Positions 24,065 to 37,200 of a stretch of 64,000 nucleotides of DNA are shown here, piece by piece (the stretch's first letter is position 1; each line of letters starts with the position of its first letter). The translations under genes and the position numbers were made by a program. Source of the DNA: Anisakis pegreffii. Taxonomy: Eukaryota; Nematoda; Chromadorea; Rhabditida; Anisakidae. The notes under the pieces are model-generated. The model was given only the letters and a program-made list of their open reading frames with translations. It had not been told where the DNA came from and ran no database searches. The stretch lies in contig JAPYMA010000929.1 in NCBI GenBank assembly GCA_035041965.1, positions 35,330 to 99,329 of the forward strand. The letters run 5' to 3'.

Positions 24065-27000
24065 ATGCCTGAGGAACGTGAGCGTGGCGTGGAAAACAAC
24101 GAGTCGAGTAGCGCAAGCAGCACTTGCGGGGACACGAGCATCTCTTCGAACTCGAACTCCAACGAGCGCACCACCAGCGAGCCCATGAACGGCGTACCCG
24201 CCTCCGGCCATACCGGTGAGTCGTCGTCATCCGAAACGGCACCTGCTGCATCTGTTGGCGATACAACTGGCGGTGGTACTGATAACAATAGTAATGCTAA
24301 TGGTACCAATGCAGCTGATACATTGCCCGCATCATTGCAACGACATGCACCAGCATCGGCCACGAGCACTCCACCGAATGGTACAACTCCTGAACCCCCT
24401 AATTTGAATACTGCAAGTGAGTGACAATTTTTTTGAATATTTATTATGCTACTAAATATGTGCGTGTGTAGCTATCGTTCGTATCCAGCGTGCGTCTTAT
24501 CTGTCTGTCGTTTACGTTCATCGCTAGCAATTGATTTTGTCACTTTCCGATTATGAGTTCATGTCATCCTAAATACGAACATTCTAATACCACCAACGTT
24601 TATGTAATTTTTTGAAGTTGCACTGAATAGTGATGCTCGTCAACTTGCAGTTCCTGAAGGGACCTCAATTGAGTTGTTCACCTGTGTACGTTCGTTGTAT
24701 AGCACATAATATGGCCAACTGTCAAACTGTACTTGCTCTGTGTTTTTGCATTATCGATTAATGTACAACTATCTTGAATTGCAATGTTCTGTTGCGTAGT
24801 CGTTGTTACTTCTTTCGAAAACTGTTTTCTACTAGAAGGAAATGTGGTTATTTCGATTCTGTAATTTTTCTCGTTCCGTAATTTTTCCCTCTTCCAGTTC
24901 CCTTAATTCTTGACGTGACATTTTGTTCAGTTTCTGTTCCATATTTTGCTTTTTGATCCCGATTTCAATGAATCCAAATGTAATCAATCCCCAGATTGCG
25001 ATGGTTTAATATTCCTAATAGCTTTTCGTGATTTGAAGGTTCCATGTGAGATTGTAATGAATTAATGTAGACTCGGAGATGGTGCACATTAGTCTAGAGA
25101 ATGTTGCACGTAAATTTGTAAAATGCTGAGCGTTGTTTTGAAATGCTATCGTGAATGGCAGAATTTTCACAAATAAGAAAAAGTTTGAGAACACTCTTAT
25201 TATGCCGTTGTACTACTTAACATTTCGTTTCATTATAGCTCGCTTCATCACTAGTTGATGAATTCTTTGTCTTTAATTGTTATGATCAAGTAATCTGCGC
25301 AAATGTTAAACAGGCGTGTAAAATATCATTATTACTCTTACAATTAGTGAAGGGACGGTCAACAAATTGAACCATTTAGCTCCGTTGGAATTTGGGCAGC
25401 ATTCCAAAAATGAGACATGATATGCGTACGGAGCATTGAAACCCTACAAAAGTCGCTCTTATTGGATCAAGCTTTGGCTTAGACTTATGCTTAGGTTCAC
25501 GGCTCGAGTTGACATTGGGTTGAGTTGTTTTACAGCATGCTGCGTTTTTCTCCTCACCAGTTTCTTGTAATGACGCGTCTTTCGTCACGCCTTTCTTACC
25601 CTAAACGAATTTTCCTGTTATCAGTAGTATGACATCATTCCGCTTGTGTGAGCGTTGACGCTGTCCACTTGTAGCTGTGCTGCTGCTATTTGTGATAGTT
25701 AAGGTGAAGCCATGGTTAAAATGATAGATGCCTGGAGCAGATGCATATTCGCTTACTGATGTTTTTGTTAACGATTTGATGAATTATCGTTTTTTGCTGT
25801 ATTATGCCGTCAGTAAAATGTGTTATGAAATATGAATTCAGATCAGCAGAAATGTTTACGTTGCCCACTAGATCTTCCTCAAAATTATTATTGTCTGGTT
25901 GGCATTCCTTCACTCTTTCTCAATCGATCGTACTCAGATTTGCGTGCAAATTTAATAATCGCTGATTTGTGCGATTGATTTCCGATGCATATTCATAGTT
26001 CCTTGATATTGATGTATTCTTTGCAATTTGAACAGTGGTGTTTCTTGAAATATAAATGTAATTGTTCTTTTACAATTTTGTTTGTTAGATAGGAATTCTA
26101 ATTGGAATATCCACATCGGTTTCTCATGTCTTTCATCATTTTCCTTTGCCGGGAAATTTCGGATCGAGTTGATCGTTCATTCCACCCAATTGTTTACTCA
26201 TCTAAGGAATGTGCAAGTCGTTGATCTTTTTGTTCATCCAAAATATGTTTGTTATGTTTCTTATTTGAAATAGTGCAATTTTACGATATCTTTAGGAGCA
26301 TTAATATCTCATTACGAGACGCATTTGATGTTATTATTGAACTGAATATGTGATCACGTTTTCATATTTAGGAATCGTTGTGGTTGATGACTCCAAATGA
26401 AAATTTTTCGCAAATTCATCAAAAAATTTCTATTTCTCTTCTATTTTTCTATGAAAAGTATTCAGTGTTTGAATATATTTTATAGCAGTTTTTGTTTCGA
26501 GATCAGATTTTTATTTTAGTTTATGTTTCCATGCTTCTAATATTGTTGCATTGAACTGCGATTAATGCGCTTCTGGGGACGTAAAATTTTTCCGATATCT
26601 GCGTACACGCGCTTTTATGTGCCTACGAAACCGAGCGTTTTCGAAGCGTAGAAGCAGATTCGTTTCATCATTCACTGCGTGTCGTTTAGCGATGTGTTTT
26701 GCTTGCATTTCTGTCCTCGCCATGAAACCATTTCATCACCAAGAAATTACATCGATATTCGCGTTGTTTGGAATAGATGTGTCATTGGTTGGGAATTGGG
26801 ATAATATATGAGTAATATCGTTCCCGGAAGTGGGTTTTTTTGATGAAGCAACAACGTACTTCCCGATCCCGCCTTTCCTGCTCTATCTCACCGCCCCCCC
26901 CCCTTCCACTCCTTTCAGTTTCGCGGAACACAGTGAATATCCCGAGAAAAAAAAACCCAGCTCTTTATGTTCTCATTGAGAGGTTACATTCATAGTTTTC

Positions 27001-30000
27001 CCTCTCGTGAAATTTTATTCTCGTGAGCAAACATTCTGAATCACTTCGCTACTCACTGAAGCTGCTTTTTTTTTCATTTTAGTTTGTAATTTTCCCTCGC
27101 GGTTCGTTTTGCGATGTTATAAAGTATGTGCAAATTCTGTGTACGTACATATCCATAAACATTCGTGAACAATGTTGCCGGCAATGTAAACGTGCTCTCT
27201 TAAGCAGTTGGCAGTGTTCAGTAATATTCCTTGAGCAGTTCGTTGCAAAATTTTCTTCGCCGTAAAATTTCTACCTTCTTATTCTTCTCTTCTACATCGC
27301 AGAGTTCATTTTCCTGCGAGAAATGTTGACATTGTTTGCTGGAAGTTATTTCATGTTGAAATTGCTGGTCATTTCGTTGTCTGTTTTCAATCATGGTAAC
27401 AGAGAATTTCAACGTAAATCACCGTGAAACCGAAATGTGCACATTGAATAAATGAATGATCACTACATGCAGTTGCCTCAATGAACCCATCTCGTAATCT
27501 CATATATTTATCTGCGAGTAATTATGCATAGAACGGAACAGAATTATGATCGAATTCTTGTCCCTTTTAGTTTGTTCAAATCCAACTGGGCAAATCGTTT
27601 CAGAGTGAACTGCGCACTTATTAGATATCGTCTAAGACTATTATTCTCACTTGCTCAGGCTGAGTTTGGTGCTTAAAGTTATGATGACTGTAAGGCATTA
27701 TTGGATAGTTTACGTCTTACGATGGCGGGTTTGCATGCTTCCGAGGTAAATCAGAAACCGGGTATGGATGAATTAATTGAAATATCGTATTGATGAGGTA
27801 ATGAGGATGATCAAGTTAGATGAGGAACGAGAGGTAGTGATAATGAAAGAAGATTGAATACACTTTCATTAGTACATCGCTATTGAATGCACAATATGTA
27901 ATAATAAATATATATGTGTGTATATATCGATGTAGATGCCGATGCAGTGTCAATGTCGATCAAATAAATCCATCCGTGCATCATCGATCCATTCCGTCCC
28001 GTCCATCCACCACACTAAAACCAAAGCTCGGTGCATCTTCTTTTGTGCTTTTCTCATCTATCTATATACTTATACAAAGTCCTCATACTCTTTCACAATG
28101 CCGTTATTGCTATTAGTACTCTATCGTGCATTCCCATCCCTTTCTTACAACGGCTGCTACTAGTAGTGTTCTTTTGCATTGCTAGACGAAACGCTCGCAC
28201 CATTGCAATAAACACACAAGTGACTGTGTTTGTGAGTCAACCGTTTTATATTCATTCTGTATATTCGTTTATCAAATATATAAACATAAATATGTATATA
28301 CATTTAAAATAACGTGATATTCTATTCGTAGAAGAGAATATTTATTCCAGTCAATATTTTGTTACGAGCGTTAATGTTGAGTTACAATAGTGAGATATTT
28401 TTTAAATATTTTATTCAATATGTAATATATATTTAGTTTTACAATCTCTTTACTCATTTGCAATTTAATCGTCTTGCGTATTTAACTTCAACGCATGAGG
28501 CGATGAATCGCTTGAAGATGCTTTTAATAAATCGTTTACGAATATCGGTCAGGCAGAATTCACATTTTACCAGACTGTACTATCACATTTTGTGGTGAAT
28601 TTTGCAAGTAGTCTGCGAGGTGATCCCAAAAGCTTACCCGCATCTGCCCTTTCAAAAATTTGGTGCTCATCAGTACATTAATAAACACTAAATTACTCTT
28701 TACCTAATGATTTATGTGTAGAGCATATTTAGAGAATTTCGTAAAATGCTTTCGTTCTGTTTTTTTTTTCATTTCCTAGCAGCAAGCAGCTGGTTGTAAA
28801 TTGGTTAATTCGAAAGTTCTACCATCCATTTCTCTCCACTCGCAATCTGTTTGATGGTTTAGCTTCACCATTCATAAATACCGCAGGTTTCGTGTCACGC
28901 TAAAAAAATGAATTGATCATGTAGTGCGCATTTTCTTTGTTGCTGCCATTCAATATCGTCTGCTTTTTTAATATTTCCTTTAGGTATGCAGTTTTCAAAT
29001 GGCTATAAGCAATGCTCCATCGTTCTGTTTTGTTATCTGTTGACATCTGAGGAGCAGTTTGCGTTTGATCGAAACTAGCAATGGATTCATTAGATTATAA
29101 TGACTAATGTATTTAGCTGTTATGTGCAAAAAACAATTGTGCTAATTTTCAACATCCTCTCTTATTGTCCAGACTGTTTCACTCACACCGAATCGAGAAA
29201 CGTTATCTTTGTGTTCTATCTTCTTCAATATTCATTAATCGTCTTTGCACTCGTACAAGTCATCATTCTAAACGCGCTGAAATTATCAAATGAGTGTTCA
29301 ATTTTTGGTGTTTCGCCTTAACCACAACAGTTCGGTATGTCACTATTCATTTGTTTGAAATATTCCGCGTTAAACGCCATCGTCAAGACGAAAATTCCAC
29401 TGTACGAAAATTTGAATAAAAATGGAAAATATTTTAAATGACAGAATGGAGGCAGTTATAATAAAATGGTGATAGTAATAAAATGAGGGAATTGCTGAGT
29501 TGGCAAACTGTGATCCGTGATCTCCCTTTTTTGATAAGTTCATCGTTTATAGGGATGCATGAAAATTCCTAGCCTCGGTTTCAAAATTTCATTTCAGTGT
29601 AGTGAGCACTTTTGAGTCAACTACTTCGTTTACTAGGAAAAAAGTTTAACGGTTGTGAAATTTGTTTCGTGCTCTTAGAGCACGATGCAATAACCAAAAG
29701 TTTCGTTTTGTCAAGAAAGCACGGAATGGAGTACGCGTTGATGCTTCAAAAGCATAGTCCACATTGTGTTGATGTGTTTGTTTGACATTAGAACTTCTTC
29801 CCATTAAGAATTTCTCATTTTCGCAAATAATCGACTCATTTCACAACTCGACGATTCACATCTTCGTCATTCCAAGTGATCGATAAAGGCCATGAAAATT
29901 TGTTTCAAAATTTCTTCGAGTGTTCACGATTCACAGTGATCTGTTCACCTTTTCAAAGCACTCACCTCTGTGTGCCTTAGACGGTTGGTCTTTGGTATAA

Positions 30001-33000
30001 CGTGAAAATGATCGGATGTCTGTCAGAATTAAATATGCGATAGTTTTCAAACGATCAATGTGGTACGTGTTTCGTTGCGTTTTTTTCATTAGAATGAACT
30101 AACAATTCCAACGCCAACAGGTGCGTGCTCGACAGTCTTAGAAAATTTTGTTTTCTTGGTTCGTCTTTTCTTTTCTCTTTTGATTGTTGACTTATCAGTG
30201 TGGTGTTTTTAAGATTTTTTTAGAATGAAAGTCTTATTAATTCATTTTGATTCATATAGTTATAAGTTTGTTGAGAGGATTGGAGGAGACCTTTCATCGG
30301 TCAGATGAGGAACGCTTAAGAATTAGAATGTTAGGAAAAATCTATTTCTCATTTCTGAATGAATCATCAGTGTCACGAACTGCAACTCATGAAAGTTGTG
30401 CGTGCTGAAGGTGATGTGCGAATCTCATTATGAAAATCGCTGCCTTCGCTATCGTCAGTACATCAAAACACTCTATTTCTCCACTTTCAGTGATATTTCC
30501 TTTGATGTTGCGTCAGTTAAAATCTTGTCGTTGCTTGAAAATCGTATGACCCTAGAGTTGTGTTATTGCTTGAACTCATTGTCTAAACCCCTTGACTGAG
30601 GCCTATGAAATGGAGTAGTCGTTCTTCGTAGAAATGTGGATGAAGGAAGCCCGAAAACGTGATAAACTAAATTGTTGGTGAAGGATCATCGTTTTAGAAT
30701 ATTCATCAACATCCGAAATTGACTGCTCATATTATATTAACTTACATTCTACAACATTACGTTACACTGAAAATGTTAACCGCTAAGGTAAAACATGCCG
30801 CGATTGGTTGCAGAAGCACTGAGAATAAAATCAATTTGTGCATCAGGATAAATACCTACTTAAACAGTCGGCTGTTCATTTACTCATCGCTTCTATCTTT
30901 TATCAGGTGAAGGAGGCGGTGCTAGAAATATGCACAATAAAACGATGGCATCAGCAACGAAAAAAACGAAAGATTGTCACCAAATTGTGAAAACATCTGC
31001 AACCGCAGGCGAAAGACGGGGCAACTTGTGCAGTGTACATCAGAACGGTATCAGGTTTGTGGTTTTGTTCATATATCCATTCATATGTTTATGTGACCAA
31101 TATTTTTATCGTTCAATTCAAAATTGCTATTCGTTGAATGTGAACATATGCGTGTCCGTTATAATTTAACGTTGTCTCTTATGAATGTTATCTTTATTCA
31201 CTTTGAATCCGGAATTTGTACTGTACAGTCGTTGTGCTTTCATCTCATTCTTATTTCGGTTGTACTCCGTTATGCTTGGATGCGGTTCGCATCGGGAATC
31301 TTGTTTAGATACTGATTTACTGTTCACCATTTCTAAATTCATCTTTTTCTCTTAGTTTTTCTTTAAGAAATAGTTTCTTCCTGTTGAGAATTAATTCTTA
31401 GAATTACCTTAATAGTCATCCTGGCCGTGCATTCATGCCCATACTTTCTCGATTTTGATTGATTTTTTTCCAGCATTTTTCATGGCTCTTTCGATTCAGT
31501 CTATAGCAGTAATTTTCACCAAGTGGTAAATAATGTTGTGGGGTGTTCGGGGTAATTGAGGCTCAAATGAATTTGAGGTTGATAAATTTCAACTTGTTCA
31601 TCACTGAACAATATTTTTTTCGTTGCTTTCCGTTGTTAATTGTTGAGGTTCCTATTCCCAAGTAATCTTCGGAGAATATTTGTTTCATTCCAGAAAATTA
31701 ATTTCTTTCACTTCATCAAAAACGGCCTGCTAGACTATCGAAGAGGTTAATGAAGCTTTTTAGCGTGAAAAACGCTGCTCTACAGACAAAAATGCCACTG
31801 CCCACAATGAAACCATGTAAGTTCTGGGAGTGTCATAGGCAGTTTGAGTTCCTTGTTATGCGCGATTCCATTTGATGAGTTAATCAGTTTGGAAACACCA
31901 AATTATATCATTTTCATGGTAAATTGTATATGAATATTTCTTGTTGTATTCACAGGATTTATTAACAAAAATGCAGTGCATAATTCATGCTACTCACATA
32001 TATACGACTCTTATCGCTAATAGTTAAACCGTTTGTCACAGTGGTCTACCGTAATAATTGCGCTTTTTACGGTGGTAATTGTTTAGTTGCATTGAATTAG
32101 TTTACCGCTTCGCTTAACGAACTTGTTCAGTTATCTGAGCCGCAAACGATGGAAGTGGAGAATATCGTTCATCCGATATATTTTTCGATATGGATTTATC
32201 GCTTTTGCTGTTTTGTAGATTGAAATAGATTGGTCGATTTCGATTACTTATGAAGACCATAGTCATGCATTGAAGAAATTCGCAAACAAACATTATCTCC
32301 TAACAGATCGGTGGGTTGGTATCAAGTTGATTTTAGTGGAGAGAAATGAAAAGTGTTGATATGCAAACAAGAAGTTGAAAGTGACTGTTCAGTTTAGGCC
32401 TCTTGGAACTTGAAAATTCATTGAAATTCTGCATAAACGATGGAATTCATTCAACATATTTCTCCCGAATGAAATCATTTCGCAAAAAGAAACAATTTCT
32501 ATCCGTAGAATAGGAAAAAAGTTGACAGTTTATTATCATAAAGAGAGGGGATATTCGAAAGCTAACGCTTGTAAAGATGAACTGTTGAAATACCGCTGAA
32601 AAAAAAAGAACTGTGAGTTTGCTGAGTTTATCTGAACATTCAGTAGCATGACTCGCCCTTTCTAATTCATCATCAGCCATGTCCCATGATGTTGATAATT
32701 CTTACCTTTTAGCTCCACATCAGTATTTTTGTTACTTGGATGACTTTCGGAATTATCTTGAAATTGTCTAAAAGCATATGCATATTAGGATAATTATTGT
32801 TTTTGAGTATCAGATTTATGAGGCTTTTTTACAATTAGAAAGATACGCCATTTAGTGCGAAAGTGACCCATACAAAGTTCTGCCGCTTCAAAAACAGTTT
32901 AAAAGGTGGTTGGGTGGACTTGTTTCTGGCTTGAGACGCGATATTGCGCGGTTTTCGGATTTCGGTATTTCCAAGGTCTCATCGCTTAAAGCAATGCTCG

Positions 33001-34188
33001 TTGATATGGAAACAGTCTTCGTAAAAGTTCGCTTCAGAAAAATTATTGTGGAAGGTCGCTCAACCAAATAGTTGTTTTGCCTAAGGTACAGTGTAGGTGG
33101 TGCGACGTTTCAATCTAATGCTTTTTTGGTGAACTTTTACGCAAGTTTTTCTTAAAAATCAGAAATGCACGTTTTCAGGAGGGAGGGCGGGGGAGGGTTG
33201 GAATCTTTCAGTTTATTTTTGAAACGAAGACCAAAAGCCTCATTTTTCTGAGCTGTAACTCATAGTTTTCTTCGTTCCATATAACTGTGTTAGTTTTTGT
33301 GTTCATTCTGAAACATTCCTATTTCTGTATTCGATTTTTTTGTTTTCACAATGGTTTCGAAGTAGATTGTTGTTAAATTGCTTTCGGGAAAAAAGAGAAA
33401 ATTGTCTTTTGTGAGCGAAAATTCCAATAGATATAACAGTGAGGAACGTATTGCATTCTCGGCAACAATGAGTGTTTTTTGTGGTGTTTGTGAAATTGTT
33501 TCGCACGTATTTATATATTCTAAATGATTACCTCCGATGTTTTTTTTTTCAAATAATTACTCTATGTGGATCATAACTTATAATATTTCTTTTGTATTGT
33601 TTCCAGTTGCTCATCGAACAATATCGGTGTAACACCAAGTTGACATCATACGGTTCATCATTATTGATGGCCGCTTGTTACCAAAATTCTTTTCGATTTT
33701 CAACTAGCAAAAACTCTCACAAAGTGTTTTTTTTGCTTGTGTTGTTCCAGTGGTTGCTTACACACCATATCCAGTGGTCACAAACAACACCATCATGGCA
33801 GTTGAATGGTTCGTATCTGACGGGTTTGTAGACGTTGTAAGGAAGATTAGATACGTTAAACTGAGAGACAAACGAACAGAAAATTGTGTGTATCGTTGAT
33901 TGCTGTGAATGCATAAGGAGCATTTATAAGCAGTATGCGTAAATGGTAGAATTGCTAGTGCTAGCGTGAATATTGGGCGCTTATCCGTGCAGCACTGTTC
34001 TAGAGAACACTCTCGCCTTGTATTGATGTAGAGGAATGAACGGGAGGAAATTAATCGTACTGTTGGCAGTAGCATTGAGGTATTCTTATACATAACTCAC
34101 AGTTCTGTAAATACTTAGATATTACACCCATGGCCGGTTAGGTTTAAGTTGAAATATGTGTTTGACTTTTGTTTTCTCAGTAATGTAT

Positions 34189-34277
<89 letters not shown>

Positions 34278-37200
34278 TTTCGTATTATTGTATAATAAAA
34301 TCTTAATTCGCTGTAGAAGGAGATCATCTGTTGTTCTGAAAAAGCGATTCTGAGCCTTTCTTCCAAGTAAGTCGGTTGCCCATTTGGACTCAGAATACAG
34401 CCAAATTGCACAACTCGGTCCACATGTGGCGACATAGAACAGCTGCTTTGAAGAAAACGGACAGAAGGTAACAATTATTATATAGTTGAGATTAAATATG
34501 CTCATGAGCAGCTACGGCAGTAGCGGTAGTGAGTTGCGTCAAACATGGCTATATGCATCAACCCATGAAACTTAAAATCCAAATTGATCCTTTGCATTTC
34601 TTTCTTTCGCAAAAGACAAGTTGCGAACCCCTGAACTAAAATTTCAAGCGATCCTTAAACGGAACGCACCAAGCTTTGGTGCTAGTGAATCATGCCGGCA
34701 ACTATGGATTGCTGAAACTCTGTATCATTGCTTTTAGATATTTAGTCTTTTTATCGTGATCTGTAATGCTCTCGAAAGCGGAGATCAACATGTTTACATA
34801 ATTCACGAATCTGATTGTGCTTATTGTTGTTAGAAAGAAAAAAAACGCTCCGTGGGTTGACTAAGTGTTGCTTGATTTTTTCTCATTCATTTCAGAAGGG
34901 ATTTTATGTTGATTGTGGAATTTGTTCGAGATGAGGTGCAGTTTCTAAGGTGAATAATTAGAAAATATCTTGTAGAATATTATTGATTGCGCATTACTGT
35001 TGCACATGCTCTTCTTATTGTATGTAGATAATCATCTTAGCTCTTATACTGATCGATCACTTTTAGCGTTTAGACAGTTTTTTGATCGATTTCACTATCG
35101 CAAGCGATTTCCTGGGGTAGAAAAGGGTGTGAAAATGGATTGGGCATGACAGTAAAGACAATAGAACAAGAAATTTGTTGCATAATTGCATTAGGGGTCG
35201 CTCGCTAAATGAGCGAATTAGCGGTCAGTTAGTCAGTTAACAAATATGAACGAAACAATGTCAACATACAACTCAACGTTTTATTGAAGAAGAAGAAAGC
35301 AATCGAAAATAGATTTAACGTCCTTAAAATAAACCTCGATAGAATATATACCGCTATATGGAATCAATTACTACTCTAGTAGAATATACATGCACGTTTA
35401 TGAAATCTATTAATTATTGGTCTCGATTGATACAGTGCAAACAGTTGAGCCATTCAGGAAGTTAGGAACTATATTCAACGTTAAACGTTGAGTCAGCAAG
35501 AGCTCATGGTCGAAAAAAAGAACTGATCGAAGTGAGTTGTTGTCGAAGAGGATCTCCGTACATCTGTGTGTCTTGTTGTGAAATGATTTATTCAGAGCAG
35601 TGCACATTCTCTGTGAATATGAGAGAGTGTTAGTATGTTGATGTGATTGAATGCTCAGATGGGTGTGCACTGGCCTTAACATGATCAGTTGTTGCGTTGC
35701 TTTTCAGTATATCTTTTCTATTCTTCATTTTCTCATTTTCTTTTCGACTATTTGTCGTAGTCGTTCAGCAGTACATAGCACTGAAATTTACTAGAACGAT
35801 GGCGTTGTGATCAAATGGATATTGCATGTGTACGAACGAACTGACAATGTTATCATATCACAGAAATCTCGTTTGAGAGATTCTACTTGTTGAGCATTTC
35901 CATTAAAAATTTTTGAAGTCAAAAACACTTCGGAAATGATAATAAGACACATCTCATTCAGTTTCTCAAAGACTCAAGGAAGCAACTCATTTTACTAGTT
36001 GTGTTGATTGAAATTCTTGGGGAAATTTGTGAGAAATCTGATTTTGATGCATTTAAAAGTAATGTTTCGAATTCGGTAATGAGCGGTGACGAGGTGTTAA
36101 ACATACTTTATGATTAGAAAGAAGGGCGTTAGTTCGGTCATAGATTCAAAAAATTGAAACAGATTCGATTGACAAGCTTCTTTTAGTCTACGTTAACAGT
36201 GCCGTACATCCCAAACTTGCATACGACATACATAAAGAGATAATGAACCTAAACTGAAACTTCTTCATCGTTAACACGTGATAATATCCCAAGTATTCCT
36301 AATTAAATGCTTTCAATGTAGCTATTTAATCAGGTTTATTACAATCTTTTAATCTATGAACCTCTTGGGAGAAACAAATTTCCTGACACGAAAGATTTTA
36401 TTTAAATAATTAAATATAAAATGAGACAGTCAGTATGAAGCCAGTTGAGCGCCATGAATACAAAAATTGTGGTTTTATCTCTTGACGGAGAATGTGTGTG
36501 GCGATAGTAATGAATCTGTGATTTGTTTCAAGCAGGGTAGAATTCGGTCTCTATACTGAATTATTCATTCCTTTTCTCTGATACTTAGCCGTTAGAATGG
36601 AAGAAGGTCATGAATATGATATTTTTCTGTTTATTGGACATTCATGTTCATTTCTCCCAATTGATGACGTGCATCAGTCGCTAACTCATCGAGTGTGTAT
36701 GTGTGTTGGAAAGATACATTTTTTCCCCTCAAACATTCATGTTCATACACTGAATACATACGAGATCTGTAGTGCTGAACCATATTTATGAACAAAAAAA
36801 AGAACTCTTACGAGCATTCACCGAACAACATATGAATAATATTCGATGGACATGCAACGCTAATAGTTTCAGACGAGAACCAGTTGATTGGTTTCTATTC
36901 TTTATACATGTCAAAGCGGTAATATTTTACCATTCAATTGGTTTGTTCGATTTGATCAATCTAAAATCTCTTTATTCCAACTGCTTATTTCGCTATAAGC
37001 TGCTTTGATGATTTTCGTATAGATGAACTTTTTTTGTGAATTCCCCTCTCAGTTATCATTGTTTGAAAGCAAATCATTGTCATGGTTGATTTGGCTCGTG
37101 TTGTTAATGTGCGTCATGAAAGTAATGTGCGTCATGAAAGGGACTGAATGACAAAATTGTTGAGCAAGGATCATTCATGATTACCGGACGGTAGTTTAGT

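Noticed and set aside
24025..24369. Open frames of up to 114 codons on the minus strand opposite the first MATH-gene exon
   Set aside because: They are shadows of the Ser/Thr/Asn-rich plus-strand exon, whose codon pattern keeps the opposite strand open.
34115..34505. Long ORFs with Tyr-Ile repeats on both strands
   Set aside because: They are translations of the TA microsatellite and lie in an intron.
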